From positions 109,421 to 173,420 of the forward strand of contig JAIXZO010000017.1 of assembly GCA_027489535.1 (NCBI GenBank): a DNA stretch of 64,000 nt, in the 5' to 3' direction. Both the position numbers and the translations under genes were made by a program. The notes under the pieces are model-generated. The model was not told the DNA's origin. It made no database searches and was given only the letters and a program-made list of their open reading frames with translations. This DNA comes from Hyphomicrobiales bacterium. Its GTDB lineage: Bacteria; Pseudomonadota; Alphaproteobacteria; Rhizobiales; Beijerinckiaceae. Positions 18,491 to 28,938 of this stretch are shown in pieces (the first letter of the stretch is position 1; each line of letters begins with the position of its first letter).

Positions 18491-20989
18491 TCAATTCTGC
18501 GCGGCGGCGGCGGCACCGAAATTCTGGACGACGCGGGTGCCCCCGAGCGTGCGGAATTCGAGCCGCAACATCACGGTCTGCACGTTCTGCTGCGTGCCTT
18601 CGGCCGCATTGTTGTTGCTGGTCGTGTAGACCAGTTCAAGCAACGTGCATTCGTCCTTGTAGCCGAAGCCGAACGCCTTGCCGGCGAATACCGGGCGTCC
18701 CGTCTTGGCGTCGGATCCCGTAATGCCTTGGCTTTCTTGCACGGCGAGATTGCGCGCGAGGTCCACCGTCGCGCCGCTCATGAGGTACCAATTCTCGTCC
18801 AGCGACAGGCGCGACGAAGCCATGATGCCTTCGCGGCGATGGAAGGTGCCGATCTCGGGCTGAGCACCGTACCGGCCGTAGATCATGCTGACCGACAAGG
18901 GGCCGTAAGCGGCCGCGGTCTGCACCTCGAGCCGCTTCATCGCGAGGCTGTTCTCGTCGAAACGGCTGCGCGCGGTGATCGAGAAATGGGAATTCGGGAT
19001 GAACTGGATGCGGCCGACATAGTCGGACTTTCCGGTGTCGAGACCCGAATCCGGGCCGGTCTGCGAAACGCCGCCGCGGCTGAACGAGTTGATCCCGGCC
19101 AAGTGATGGGATTGTCCCGCCATCGCGTTGAAGAAGGCGCCCTTGTTCATCGTGTAGGTATAGGACGCACCGATATTTGCGCGGCTGCCGCCTTCCATGC
19201 GGTCATAGCCGGAGAACTTGTTCACCGCGAAGAGGTTCGTGTCGTCATAGACGAGGCTCTGCGCGTCCTCGTTCGGGATCTTGGAAATCCGCGTCTCGCT
19301 CGGGCGGACGATCACCTGTCCGATGGGTTCGATGACGTGCGCGCCGGACGTCGTCGCGGCGATGAAGGGGAACCGATACGTCATGCCCATCGTCGCCATG
19401 GAGCGGACGAACGGGTCGCTGTCGGAGGTCAGGAAGTTCGACTGGTACTGGTTGTAGGGACCGGTCGCATCCAGCGAGGCATAGGTCAGGTCGCTGCGGA
19501 CGGACGTGAACGGCGTCCAGGACTGGCCCACGGGATCGATCACGGTGCGCCGCCATGCCAGTTCCGTGGTGGAGCGGCTGTAGGCTCCCGCGATGCCGCG
19601 CACGTAGCATGACGCGATGTTGAAATTCCCGGGCAGACACGTGTCGCGTCCGCCGCTTTGGTACCGCCCGGATACGGTTTGGCCGTTGCGCGTCGTCACG
19701 ACGCTGCGATAGTCCGCCTCGTCCCGCGTCAGGCTGGTCACGTTCATCGTCAGGCGCGTCTCGCCGCCGAAGGCCCAAGGCGTCGCGAAACGGCGGTCGT
19801 AATCCACCACGGGCAGGACGACCGGTTGCTGGCTTTGCGGGTCGGCCGCCGTCAACGTCTTGAAGTAGAGCCCCCGGGCATCGAAATAGCTGCTTTCGCC
19901 GCGGCCCGTCAGGTACAGCGTCGAGGTCGATGCCTGGACGGCATTGGTGTTGAACGCGCGCAGACTTTCGCTGCGGATGCGGTAGTTCCTCAAGAACCAC
20001 TTGTCCGACAGCAGCGCGACGTCCCAGCCCCACTGCCATTTGTCGTTGATGAGGAAGCGCCCGGCGCTTTCGAGCGACCCGCGGAAATCCCGATCGCCCG
20101 CGCCGTTCGGCGACGGCAGGAACGCGCCTTTGTCCTGCTGGAAGATGCCCGCTGCGCGAAAATTGTAGCTGCCGTTGTCGAGGCGATGGCGCCACTCCGC
20201 TTGGCCCAGCAGCCCTTGGTTCGAGAGCAAGGTCGGCGTGATCGTCAGGTCGTAATTGGGTGCAAGTTCCCAGAAATACGGCATCGAAACGCCGGTTCCG
20301 AGCTGCGAATTGGCGATGTAGCGCGGCGGCAGAAAACCGGACTTGCGCTTCACGGTCGCGTCGGGCGCCGAGAGATACGGCATCCAGAACACGGGGAAGC
20401 CCGCGACGTCGAACGTCGCGTTCTCGTAGTATACCATCCGCTCGGAATTCTGATGGATGATGCGCGAGGCGCGGACCTGCCATAAAGGCGGCTTCGCAGG
20501 GTTGTCCTTGCACGGCTCGCAGGCCGTGTAGGTGCCGTTCTCGAACACCGTCGTCTCGCCGTCGGTGCGCTCGGCGCGCGGTGCGGAGAGGCGCGTCTTC
20601 TGCGGCGTGGTGCTGCGCACGCTGTCGATGAAGCCGTCGCGGAAATCGTCGGTCATCTCGAGCGCGTCGCCGTAGACCATCTGGCCCGTGGGCTCGCGGA
20701 GACGTGCATTGCCGACGGCGAGGACACGCTTCGACTTGCGGTCGTACGTCACCTTGTCGGCTTCGAGAACCTTGCCCTGATAATAGATCTGGACGTCGCC
20801 GACGGCGGCAACCGTGTCCTTGTCGCGGTCGTAAACGACTTCGCGCGCTTCCACGAGCATGCGCTTGTCGCCCGACTGCGCCTTGTCGGAGAAACGCTGC
20901 GTCATCGTCTGCGCGGACGCCGTCGCCACGACGGCCGAGAAGGCCACCGCGAAAACCGCAATCAGACGCGCAGCGAATGACGCCACCAC
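18491..20989 (-). CDS. lptD: LPS-assembly protein LptD
   Basis: An 832-residue outer-membrane protein with an N-terminal signal peptide (about residues 1-26, ending ATASAQ). An OstA/LptA-like beta-jellyroll at about 40-150 (DVQIYYQGKVLEADKVTY) is followed by the large LptD barrel with characteristic PVFWMPYLSAPD. Paired cysteines occur at CEPCKDN. It inserts lipopolysaccharide into the outer leaflet with LptE. The start is GTG; a second GTG one codon later has slightly better spacing to GGAG. It is downstream of lptF-lptG in the same orientation. Confidence 0.95.
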   Translation of the reverse strand: MVASFAARLIAVFAVAFSAVVATASAQTMTQRFSDKAQSGDKRMLVEAREVVYDRDKDTVAAVGDVQIYYQGKVLEADKVTYDRKSKRVLAVGNARLREPTGQMVYGDALEMTDDFRDGFIDSVRSTTPQKTRLSAPRAERTDGETTVFENGTYTACEPCKDNPAKPPLWQVRASRIIHQNSERMVYYENATFDVAGFPVFWMPYLSAPDATVKRKSGFLPPRYIANSQLGTGVSMPYFWELAPNYDLTITPTLLSNQGLLGQAEWRHRLDNGSYNFRAAGIFQQDKGAFLPSPNGAGDRDFRGSLESAGRFLINDKWQWGWDVALLSDKWFLRNYRIRSESLRAFNTNAVQASTSTLYLTGRGESSYFDARGLYFKTLTAADPQSQQPVVLPVVDYDRRFATPWAFGGETRLTMNVTSLTRDEADYRSVVTTRNGQTVSGRYQSGGRDTCLPGNFNIASCYVRGIAGAYSRSTTELAWRRTVIDPVGQSWTPFTSVRSDLTYASLDATGPYNQYQSNFLTSDSDPFVRSMATMGMTYRFPFIAATTSGAHVIEPIGQVIVRPSETRISKIPNEDAQSLVYDDTNLFAVNKFSGYDRMEGGSRANIGASYTYTMNKGAFFNAMAGQSHHLAGINSFSRGGVSQTGPDSGLDTGKSDYVGRIQFIPNSHFSITARSRFDENSLAMKRLEVQTAAAYGPLSVSMIYGRYGAQPEIGTFHRREGIMASSRLSLDENWYLMSGATVDLARNLAVQESQGITGSDAKTGRPVFAGKAFGFGYKDECTLLELVYTTSNNNAAEGTQQNVQTVMLRLEFRTLGGTRVVQNFGAAAAAQN

Positions 20990-21016
20990 AAAACTCCGAA
21001 ATTCCGCTTTCGCGGT

Positions 21017-22105
21017 TCAGCCGTCTTCTTGATGCAGCAGCGCCAAAGCGCCCAACAATCCGCCTACGAGCGCGGGTGACCACGCCGCAACGGCCGTCGA
21101 AAGGATTCCGGCCGCGCCGAGATCCTCCGCCAACTTGGTCGCCACATAGAGCATGAAGCCGGCCGCGACGCCACTTAAAACCATTCGCGATACACCGCCG
21201 AAGCGGAAGAAGCGGAGTGAAACCGAGGCCGCGATGAGCACCATCGCGATGAACAAAATAGGACGCGCCATCAGGGCGTTGAACTGCTGGCGGTAGCGCG
21301 TGGAGTCGAGGCCCGCGAGTTCCGTGCGCTCGATCCAGGCCGGAAGCGCCCAAAACGGGACGGTGTCGGCGGCGGCGAAGGATTGGCGCAGCTGTTCGCG
21401 GCTCAGATTGCTGGCGAGCAGGAAGGTCGCATGCAGTTCCGGCTCGACGCCCGGCGCGCTCACGCGGGCATCGAAGATCGTCCAGACGCCGGCTTCGAGC
21501 TTCGCGCGGCTTCCCTCGATGCGCTGCACGAACGCGCCCGCCGTATCGAATGCGAACACCGTCACCGCACCGATTTCGCCGATGGTGAAGTCGGCGGTCC
21601 CCGCCCGGATGATCGCCTGTCCGTCGATGCTGCGTTGCCGGATCCAGATGTCGCCCGCCGCGGAGTCCCGATTTTGGTTGAACAGGCGGTTTTCGATGCC
21701 TGCCGCACGCTCCTTCAAACCGGCCGAAAGAGGGTTGTAGAACCCCACCATGAGCGTCCCCAGCAGTCCGGCCACCACCACGGGCGGGGCCAAGAACTGC
21801 CAAGCCGAAATCCCCGCAGCGCGCGCGACCACCAGTTCCAATTTGCGGGAGAGTTCCAGCAGCGACACCATCGCCCCGAACAGCACGGCGAAGGGAAATA
21901 CCTGTTCGGCGACGGCGGGCGTGCGGAACAGCGCCAACCGCGCCAGCACGAGGCTCGTCGCGGCGGGCACGTCGCTCGTCCGGCGCACCAATTCGACGAA
22001 GTCGATGGTGTAGATCAGTGCGAAGACCGTGAGGAACACGATCGTCAGCGCGCGTGCGAAGCGCAGCGCGATGTAGCGGCCGAGCGTGGAGAAGGTGAAG
22101 GTCAC
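21017..22105 (-). CDS. lptG: LPS export ABC transporter permease LptG
   Basis: A 362-residue YjgP/YjgQ-family permease with three N-terminal and three C-terminal transmembrane segments around a periplasmic beta-jellyroll. It extracts LPS from the inner membrane with LptF and LptB. The start codon is GTG, overlapping the lptF stop in a GTGA, which gives strict coupling of the two permeases. lptD follows after 27 bases. Confidence 0.93.
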   Translation of the reverse strand: MTFTFSTLGRYIALRFARALTIVFLTVFALIYTIDFVELVRRTSDVPAATSLVLARLALFRTPAVAEQVFPFAVLFGAMVSLLELSRKLELVVARAAGISAWQFLAPPVVVAGLLGTLMVGFYNPLSAGLKERAAGIENRLFNQNRDSAAGDIWIRQRSIDGQAIIRAGTADFTIGEIGAVTVFAFDTAGAFVQRIEGSRAKLEAGVWTIFDARVSAPGVEPELHATFLLASNLSREQLRQSFAAADTVPFWALPAWIERTELAGLDSTRYRQQFNALMARPILFIAMVLIAASVSLRFFRFGGVSRMVLSGVAAGFMLYVATKLAEDLGAAGILSTAVAAWSPALVGGLLGALALLHQEDG

Positions 22106-23253
22106 GCCCGCGCTCCCGACCCGGCCGTCCCGCTCGATGCGCGCCTGCGCGGTCCCACCATGCGCAGGAGGGCGTCGCCCTTCGCCGCGAGCAGGATCGA
22201 GATCGCCACGGCCGTGAGCGGCACCAGATAGGCCAACGGCACCAAGGAGGGGTGGCGGATGATCAGGCTCGAAGCCGCAAAGCCGAGGATGCGGGTTCCC
22301 ACGATGGCCGCCACCGCCAGCCCCATCGCGATGCCGCGTCCCTGACGCGTCGTCCGCGCCGTCCCGATGGCGGCGAAGGCGATCGCGGCGAAGGCGAAGG
22401 GATAAAGCGGGGCCGCGAAGCGGTCATGCAGCTCCGTGCGGAAACGCCCGAGCTGTGCCGCTACGACCGGCTCCGAAGGGTCCGCGTTCAGCAATTGCAG
22501 CGTCGTGCGTTCGCGCGGCTTGGAATATACGCCGCCCTGCGTCTCGCCGCCGAACTGGCTCAGGTCGAAGGCGTAGCGTTGAAACGCCACGATCTGCGGA
22601 TTGGACGAGCCCCGGTTCTCGCGCTGCACGCTGCCGTTTTCGAGCACGAGATAGGACATGCCCTCCGTCTCGACCGTCTGCCCGCGCTCGGCGACATAGA
22701 CCACCGTCCGGTCGGGATCGCGCCGGTCCTGAATGAAGATGCCTTCCAGCGCCGCGCCCGACTTTTCGCGAAAATGGAAGATGATCCCCCGGTCGAGCGG
22801 CGTGAACTGCCCTTCGCGCACGATGTTGGACACCACGTCGGCGCGGATGCGGCTCAACAGGTCGCGCAGGGATTGGAAGCTCGACGGCATCACGATCAGC
22901 GTCAGCCAGGCGACCAGCGTCGCGATCAGCAACGTCAGCAGCATGAAGGGCTTGGCGACGCGGATCGGGCTCATGCCGGCCGCGCTCATCACCACCAGCT
23001 CGCTGTCGCCGCCCAATCGGTTGAGGGCGTAGAGCACCGCGATGAACAGCGCCACGGGCGCGATCACCGTGATCAGCGCCGGAAACGACAGGCCCGTCAC
23101 CGTCAGGAAGATGATCAGCGTCTGGCCCTTCGCGGTCACGAGGTCGAATTCGCGCACCGCTTGGCTGATCCACACCACCGCGGCCAGAACGAGCAGCGTC
23201 GCCGCGCAGGCGGTGAAGGCGATCTTGAAGATGTAACGCTCGATCAGCGTCAT
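22102..23253 (-). CDS. lptF: LPS export ABC transporter permease LptF
   Basis: A 383-residue YjgP/YjgQ permease starting MTLIERYIFKIAFTA. The coupling segment GGDSELVVMSAAGMSPIRV and the periplasmic domain are typical of LptF. It is the first gene of lptF-lptG-lptD-pdxA-rsmA. It is divergent from pepA across 166 bases, the usual arrangement in Hyphomicrobiales. The frame is open further upstream, but the extension is not conserved-looking and is rejected. Confidence 0.94.
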   Translation of the reverse strand: MTLIERYIFKIAFTACAATLLVLAAVVWISQAVREFDLVTAKGQTLIIFLTVTGLSFPALITVIAPVALFIAVLYALNRLGGDSELVVMSAAGMSPIRVAKPFMLLTLLIATLVAWLTLIVMPSSFQSLRDLLSRIRADVVSNIVREGQFTPLDRGIIFHFREKSGAALEGIFIQDRRDPDRTVVYVAERGQTVETEGMSYLVLENGSVQRENRGSSNPQIVAFQRYAFDLSQFGGETQGGVYSKPRERTTLQLLNADPSEPVVAAQLGRFRTELHDRFAAPLYPFAFAAIAFAAIGTARTTRQGRGIAMGLAVAAIVGTRILGFAASSLIIRHPSLVPLAYLVPLTAVAISILLAAKGDALLRMVGPRRRASSGTAGSGARA

Positions 23254-23419
23254 GAAAGGCACCTCGTCCCGCCGGCGTGCGGCATCATGCCGGACGGTTC
23301 GGGCCCGCGACCGCGCGACGCCGAGAAGTCGTTTTGCGGCAACCGTCACAGCCTTTAAACCATGGTGACGTACGATTCCACACTTCGACGTTCGCCTCGA
23401 CGTCTTGGAGAATTGCCGC

Positions 23420-24925
23420 ATGTCCGATCGCCTGAAGATCAGCTTCGCCGCCCCGAGCCTGCCGTCCTCCGGAACGCTCGTCGTCTTCGTCGGGGACGAC
23501 CTCGCATTCACCTCCCACGTCGCCGACCGGCTCGGTCCGGCCGCGCTCGAGGCCTTCTCGCGCGCCGCAGCCGCCGAGCGTTTCCGCGGCAAGGCTAAAT
23601 CGGCGCTCGTGATCGCGGCCCCCGCAGGGCTCGAAGCCGACCGTCTGGTCGTCGTCGGCGTCGGCAAGGCGGCGGATCGAGAGAAGACGGATTACGTCTC
23701 CCTCGGCGGCGCGGTCCTGCCCAAGATCGGCCGCACGCGCTCCGCCGTCGTCTTGTTCGAGGGCCCGGCCGAATGGCGCATCGACGCCGAAGCCGCCGCC
23801 GATTTCGCGCTCGGCGCGATGCTGCGCGCCTATGCCTTCGACCGCTACAAGACCAAGAAGAAGGACGAGGACGAGGCCGATCTCACCACCGCGCTCGTCG
23901 TCGCCGTCGAGGATCCCGCCGCCGCGAAGAAGGTTTGGAAGCTGCGCGAGGCCGTCGGCGCGGGCGTCGTCACCGCGCGCGATCTCGTCAACGAGCCGCC
24001 GAACGTGCTGTTCCCCGAGGAATTCGCCCGCCGCGCCGAAGAGCTGACCGAGCTGGGCGTCGAAGTCGAGGTGCTCGACGAGAAGCAGCTCGGCAAGATC
24101 GGCATGCGCGCCCTCTTGGCCGTCGGCCAGGGCTCGCGCCGCGAAAGCCGCGTCGTCGTCATGCGCTGGAACGGCGCGAAGGGGAAGAAGAGCGCATCCC
24201 CGCTCTGCTTCGTCGGCAAGGGCGTCTGCTTCGACACCGGCGGCATCTCCATCAAGCCCGCGGGCGGCATGGAGGACATGAAGGGCGACATGGCGGGCGC
24301 GGCCTGCGTCGTCGGCCTCATGAAGGCGCTCGCCGGCCGCAAGGCCAAGGTGGATGCGGTCGGCCTCATCGGTCTCGTCGAGAACATGCCCGACGGCAAC
24401 GCCCAGCGCCCCGGCGACATCGTCACCTCGCTGTCGGGCCAGACCATCGAGATCATCAATACCGACGCCGAAGGCCGCCTCGTGCTGGCCGACGTGCTCT
24501 GGTACGCCAAGGAGCGCTTCAATCCCGCCTTCATGGTCGATCTGGCCACGCTCACGGGCGCCATCCTCGTCGCGCTCGGTCAGGAACATGCGGGCATGTT
24601 CTCGAACGACGACACGCTCGCCGAGCGCCTGTCGGCCGTCGGCGCGGTCACGGGCGAGGGCGTGTGGCGCATGCCGCTCGGCCCGGCCTACGACAAGATG
24701 ATCGACTCCAAATTCGCCGACATGAAGAACACCGGCGGCCGTCATGGCGGTTCCATCACCGCCGCGCAGTTCCTCAAGCGCTATGTCGGGGAAACGCCCT
24801 GGGTGCATCTCGACGTCGCCGGCACGGCGATGGGCTCGCCCGCGTCCGACATCAGCCAAGGCTGGGCGTCGGGCTGGGGCGTGCGCCTGCTCGACCGTCT
24901 GGTCGCCGACTATTACGAGAGCTGA
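23420..24925 (+). CDS. pepA: Leucyl aminopeptidase (M17)
   Basis: A 501-residue M17 metallopeptidase. The catalytic domain shows [19 protein letters not shown] with the metal ligands, MKGDMAGAA, and the signature [14 protein letters not shown]. It removes N-terminal residues from peptides in the cytoplasm; PepA homologues can also bind DNA. The ATG is preceded by GGAG at 9 bases; a TTG 15 bases earlier is less likely. holC follows immediately, as in many proteobacteria. Confidence 0.95.
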   Translation: MSDRLKISFAAPSLPSSGTLVVFVGDDLAFTSHVADRLGPAALEAFSRAAAAERFRGKAKSALVIAAPAGLEADRLVVVGVGKAADREKTDYVSLGGAVLPKIGRTRSAVVLFEGPAEWRIDAEAAADFALGAMLRAYAFDRYKTKKKDEDEADLTTALVVAVEDPAAAKKVWKLREAVGAGVVTARDLVNEPPNVLFPEEFARRAEELTELGVEVEVLDEKQLGKIGMRALLAVGQGSRRESRVVVMRWNGAKGKKSASPLCFVGKGVCFDTGGISIKPAGGMEDMKGDMAGAACVVGLMKALAGRKAKVDAVGLIGLVENMPDGNAQRPGDIVTSLSGQTIEIINTDAEGRLVLADVLWYAKERFNPAFMVDLATLTGAILVALGQEHAGMFSNDDTLAERLSAVGAVTGEGVWRMPLGPAYDKMIDSKFADMKNTGGRHGGSITAAQFLKRYVGETPWVHLDVAGTAMGSPASDISQGWASGWGVRLLDRLVADYYES

Positions 24926-24930
24926 GGCCG

Positions 24931-25383
24931 GTGGCCGAAACCTTCTTCTACCACCTGCAGCGCCAGCCGCTCGAACGCGTGTTGCCGACCCTGCTCGAAA
25001 AGACGCTGGATCGCGGCTGGAAGGCCGTGGTCCAGGCCGTCTCGCCCGAGCGGGTCGCAGCGCTCGACGCGCATCTGTGGACGTTCTCCGAGGACAGCTT
25101 CCTGCCGCATGTCGCGGACGGCGAGCCGGTCTCGGAAGACGATCCCATCGTGCTCACGGTGACCGGCGACAATCCCAATGCGGCCGAAGTCCGCTTCCTC
25201 GTCGAAGGGGCGCCGCTTCCGCCGGCGGATGCGGCCTATGCGAGGCTCATCGTCATCTTCGACGGCAACGACGACGCGGCGCTCGCCTTCGCCCGCGAGC
25301 AATGGCGCGAGGCGAAGGCCGCCGGGCATCAGGCGACATATTGGCAACAAAGCGACGAAGGCCGCTGGGAGAAGAAGGCATGA
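24931..25383 (+). CDS. holC: DNA polymerase III chi subunit
   Basis: A 150-residue HolC that starts with GTG 5 bases after pepA. Family features include the FYHLQRQPLERVLPTLLEK start, WTFSEDSFLPHV, DPIVLT and the late LIVIFDGND. Chi links the clamp loader to SSB at the replication fork. The stop overlaps the next gene's ATG in an ATGA. Confidence 0.92.
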   Translation: MAETFFYHLQRQPLERVLPTLLEKTLDRGWKAVVQAVSPERVAALDAHLWTFSEDSFLPHVADGEPVSEDDPIVLTVTGDNPNAAEVRFLVEGAPLPPADAAYARLIVIFDGNDDAALAFAREQWREAKAAGHQATYWQQSDEGRWEKKA

Positions 25384-25769
25384 CCATGGTTGACGGCCGC
25401 ATCGCGGCGACCCTTTTGGCCGCATCGCTGCTCGCGGGCTGCGTGTCGGGCCCCGCGCCGCGCGCTCCCGTCGCCCCGTCCGCACCTGTCCCGGCCGTCG
25501 AACCCGTCGTCGGCGAAGACGGCCGCTGCACCGGCGGCCCGCAGATCGATCCCGCGGCGTTCCGCTCGCGCACGACGGACGCCGCGATGGCCGGCATGAC
25601 CGAATGCGAAGTCGTGGCCGTCAAGGGCGCGCCGCTCAGCGTGCAGTCGGGCTCCAGCCCGCGCGCCAAGCGCGAAACCACGATGCTCTACATGGAGCCC
25701 GCCGGTAAGGCGATCTACTCCTTCGCCGACAACCGCCTCGTCCGCGTTTGGCGCGCCGGGGCGCAGTGA
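25380..25769 (+). CDS. Small lipoprotein of unknown function
   Basis: A 129-residue protein with a lipoprotein signal; the lipobox LLAGC puts the lipidated Cys at residue 21. A Pro/Ala-rich linker follows, then a compact domain with two cysteines (RCTGGPQ and TECEVV) and a C-terminal YSFADNRLVRVW. The pattern resembles small SmpA/BamE-like outer-membrane lipoproteins in size only; I do not claim that identity. It overlaps holC by 4 bases and the MFS gene by a GTGA. Confidence 0.75.
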   Translation: MTMVDGRIAATLLAASLLAGCVSGPAPRAPVAPSAPVPAVEPVVGEDGRCTGGPQIDPAAFRSRTTDAAMAGMTECEVVAVKGAPLSVQSGSSPRAKRETTMLYMEPAGKAIYSFADNRLVRVWRAGAQ

Positions 25770-26941
25770 CAGCGCCCGTCGACGACGGCTTTCTCGACGC
25801 GACGGCCCGCCGCGAATATCTCCGGCTGGCCGCCGCCACCTTGCTGATCTACTTCACCAACGCGCATGCCTCGCTGCTGGCGGTGGTCTTCGCCAAGCAC
25901 GGCATGCCGCTGCCGCAGATCGGGCTGCTGCTGTCGATGTACGGCGTCCCCGTCGTCATCGTCACTTTTCTGACCGGGGCCGTCACGGCGCGCATCGGCA
26001 CGCTCGGCACGGCGCGGCTCGGGATGGCCGTCATGATCGTCGGCTTCGGCAGTCTGCAATGGACCGCCGACGCGTTCTGGCCCGCGATGGCGTCACGCCT
26101 CGTCTGGGGCGTCGGCTACGGTCTCTTGTTCTCGCCGCTGTTCACCTATGCGCAAAGCCGCCTCACGCCCGCGCGCTTCGTCTATCTGCTCGGCGTCTTC
26201 TCCTCGATGGCCCCGCTGGCTCAGGCCTTCGGCCCGCCTTGGGCGGAATGGGTGCTGGCGCAGGGCGGCGACGACGTTCTCTTTCTCGCGGGCACGGTGG
26301 CCGGCATCGTTGCGCTGCTGCTCACCCTCGGCATGCGGCCCCTCGCCAAGTCTTCGGCCACCTCGGGTCTCGCGCTCGGCCCCGCCTTCGCCCGCGAGCG
26401 GTGGCTGCCCTTGGTCGCGATCTTCGTTTCGGGCAGCCTTTTCGGCTATCTCGCCTCCTACATGGCTCCGACTCTGCAGGGCAAAGGCGTCGCCATCGGC
26501 TGGTTCTTCATCTCCTCCACCTGCGCCATGTTCGCCTCGCGCTTTCTTGCCCTGAAGGGCGTGGAAAGCTTCGAGCCGCGTCTGGTGGTCGGCGGCGGAT
26601 TGCTGCTGATGGGGATCGGCTTCGCGATCACGGCGGCCGGCGCCTCGGCGCTCTCGGCCGCGGCCGGCGGCATCGTTTTCGGCACGGGCTACAGCGCGAT
26701 CTATCCGGTATTGTCGGCCTGGATCAGTCGCGGCCTCGCCCCGTCGGAGCGCTCCGGCCCTCAGGCCGTGTTCAACGCGGTGTTCACCGTCGGCCTCAAT
26801 TGGATGCCCATGGCCGTCACCTTCGTCGTTGCCGCCTTCGGCTACGACGCCGCGCTCGGCTCGCTGGCCGCGCTCGGCGGCGCGATGGCCGCCGTGCTGA
26901 TCGTCCTCGGCATCGGCAGGCGGACGCTCCGCGCGGGCTGA
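25766..26941 (+). CDS. Major facilitator superfamily transporter
   Basis: A 391-residue protein with about 12 hydrophobic segments and MFS features such as the loop 2-3 region TGAVTARIGTLGTARLG and a duplicated six-helix layout. The substrate is unknown. The GTG start overlaps the lipoprotein stop (GTGA), so the gene belongs to the pepA-holC-lipoprotein run. An upstream TTG at 25748 is possible. Its stop abuts the convergent ABC-F stop without spacer. Confidence 0.85.
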   Translation: MTAPVDDGFLDATARREYLRLAAATLLIYFTNAHASLLAVVFAKHGMPLPQIGLLLSMYGVPVVIVTFLTGAVTARIGTLGTARLGMAVMIVGFGSLQWTADAFWPAMASRLVWGVGYGLLFSPLFTYAQSRLTPARFVYLLGVFSSMAPLAQAFGPPWAEWVLAQGGDDVLFLAGTVAGIVALLLTLGMRPLAKSSATSGLALGPAFARERWLPLVAIFVSGSLFGYLASYMAPTLQGKGVAIGWFFISSTCAMFASRFLALKGVESFEPRLVVGGGLLLMGIGFAITAAGASALSAAAGGIVFGTGYSAIYPVLSAWISRGLAPSERSGPQAVFNAVFTVGLNWMPMAVTFVVAAFGYDAALGSLAALGGAMAAVLIVLGIGRRTLRAG

Positions 26942-28819
26942 TCAGGCCGCCGCGTCCTCATATTGCGAGGACAGCTCCAGCCATTCTTCTTCGGTGGCCG
27001 TCAGCGCCTTTTCCAATTCGCCCCGCTGGGCGGAGAGGGTCGCCGCGCGGGCCGGTCCCTTGGTGAAGGCGTCGGGCGCGGACAAGGCCTCGTCGATGCG
27101 CCCCAGCAGGTCCTTGAACTTCGTCATCTTCGCTTCGGCCGCCTCGATCTTCCGACGCAGCGCCGCGCGGTCCGGCCGGCGGGGCGGGGCGTTCGAACCC
27201 TTCTCGTCCGCGACCGTCTTGCCCGAACCGTTGGACTTCGATTCTTTCGGCTTGGCAGGACCTTCCAGCACGATCTTGCGATAATCGTCGAGGTCGCCGT
27301 CGAAGGATTTCACGGTCCCGCCGCCCACGATCCACAACCGGTCGGCGCAGGCCTCCAGCAAAAAGCGGTCATGCGAGATCAGGATGATCGCACCCTGATA
27401 TTCGTTGATCGCCTCCATCAATGCGACGCGCGAATCGATGTCGAGATGGTTGGTCGGCTCGTCCAGAATCAGCAGATGCGGCCCGTCGATGGTCGCGAGC
27501 CCCATCAGCAGCCGCGCCTTTTCTCCGCCCGACAGGTTCGAGACGGGCGTATCCGCCTTCTGGCCGGGAAAGCCCATGCGGGCGCAGCGGGAGCGGATCT
27601 TCGATTCCGGCTGTTCCGGCATCCGCTCGGCGATATGCGCGAAAGCGGTCTCGTTCATGCGCAATTCGTCGAGCTGATGCTGGGCGAAATAGCCCACCTT
27701 CAGCTTGGAGGACCGCTGCACCTTGCCGCCCATCGCCGCGAGGCGTCCGCCCACGAGCTTGGCGAAGGTCGATTTGCCGTTGCCGTTCGATCCCAACAGC
27801 CCGATGCGGTCGTCGTCCGAAATCAACAAATCCAGCCGCGACAGCACCGGCTTCTCGCCGTAGCCGACGCTGCCGCCTTCCATCGTCACGATGGGCGGGG
27901 ACAGTGGCCGCTCGGGCGAGGGGAAGTGAAACGGCAGCACGTCCTGATCGATGATCTGGGCGACCGTTTCCAGCTTGGCGATGCGCTTCATGCGCGATTG
28001 CGCCTGCCGGGCCTTCGAGGCGGTCGCCTTGAAGCGGTCCACGAAGGCCTGCAGATGCTTGCGCTCGTCGTCCTGCTTCTTCTTCGTCTTGATCTGCAGC
28101 GTCTGTTTTTCGCGCCGCTGGCGCTCGAACTGGTCGTAGCCGCCGCGATACAGCGTCAGCTTCGCCTGATCGAGATGCAGGATGTGGTCGACGGACTGGT
28201 TCAACAGGTCGCGGTCATGGCTGATGACCAGCACCGTGTGCGGATAACGCACGAGGTAGTCCATCAGCCACAGCGTACCTTCGAGGTCGAGATAGTTGGT
28301 CGGCTCGTCGAGCAGCAGCAGGTCCGGCTCGGCGAACAGCACCGCCGCAAGCGCCACGCGCATCCGCCACCCGCCCGAAAACGAGGAACAGGGCCGCTCC
28401 TGCGCCTCCGCATCGAAGCCGAGACCGTGCAGGATGGTGGCCGCGCGCGAGGGCGCGGCATGCGCGCCGATGTCCACCAGCCGCGTCTGAATTTCGGCGA
28501 TGCGCGAGGGGTCGGACGCCGTCTCCGCCTCCGCCAGCAGCGCGGAGCGTTCCGTATCCGCCGCCAGCACCACCTCGATCAACGTCTCCGGCCCGCCCGG
28601 CGCTTCCTGCGCCACCGAGCCGACGCGAAGCCCGCGCCCGATCATGACGCTGCCGCTTTCCGGCGAAACCTCGTCGCGCAGGATGCGGAACAGCGTGGTC
28701 TTGCCAGTCCCGTTGCGCGCGACGAAGCCCACGCGGGCATTGCCGGGAATGGCCACGGTCGCCTGATCGAACAGGGTGCGCGGGCCGAGGCGATAAGTGA
28801 GTTCGTTGACGTGAAGCAT
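26942..28819 (-). CDS. ABC-F family ATPase
   Basis: A 625-residue soluble protein with two ABC domains in tandem. Domain 1 has RNGTGKTTLF, signature SFSGGWRMR and Walker B LLLDEPTNYLD. Domain 2 has SNGNGKSTF, NLSGGEKAR and LILDEPTNHLD. A charged linker joins them, and a C-terminal coiled coil of about 80 residues follows. ABC-F proteins act on ribosomes as translation factors or protect them from antibiotics. The C-terminal extension resembles Uup/YheS-type members. The ATG giving MLHVNELTYRLG is chosen; an upstream in-frame start adds 18 residues. Confidence 0.92.
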   Translation of the reverse strand: MLHVNELTYRLGPRTLFDQATVAIPGNARVGFVARNGTGKTTLFRILRDEVSPESGSVMIGRGLRVGSVAQEAPGGPETLIEVVLAADTERSALLAEAETASDPSRIAEIQTRLVDIGAHAAPSRAATILHGLGFDAEAQERPCSSFSGGWRMRVALAAVLFAEPDLLLLDEPTNYLDLEGTLWLMDYLVRYPHTVLVISHDRDLLNQSVDHILHLDQAKLTLYRGGYDQFERQRREKQTLQIKTKKKQDDERKHLQAFVDRFKATASKARQAQSRMKRIAKLETVAQIIDQDVLPFHFPSPERPLSPPIVTMEGGSVGYGEKPVLSRLDLLISDDDRIGLLGSNGNGKSTFAKLVGGRLAAMGGKVQRSSKLKVGYFAQHQLDELRMNETAFAHIAERMPEQPESKIRSRCARMGFPGQKADTPVSNLSGGEKARLLMGLATIDGPHLLILDEPTNHLDIDSRVALMEAINEYQGAIILISHDRFLLEACADRLWIVGGGTVKSFDGDLDDYRKIVLEGPAKPKESKSNGSGKTVADEKGSNAPPRRPDRAALRRKIEAAEAKMTKFKDLLGRIDEALSAPDAFTKGPARAATLSAQRGELEKALTATEEEWLELSSQYEDAAA

Positions 28820-28938
28820 CGGCCGCGCTTGTCGCCCATCCCGCGGGCCGGAGCAAGCGGAGCGGGCAGGCAACGGCCGAACTGACGGCTATGGAAAGCA
28901 AAGCGCCGTCCCGAACCGGCTCAGCCCCATCCACAAAC

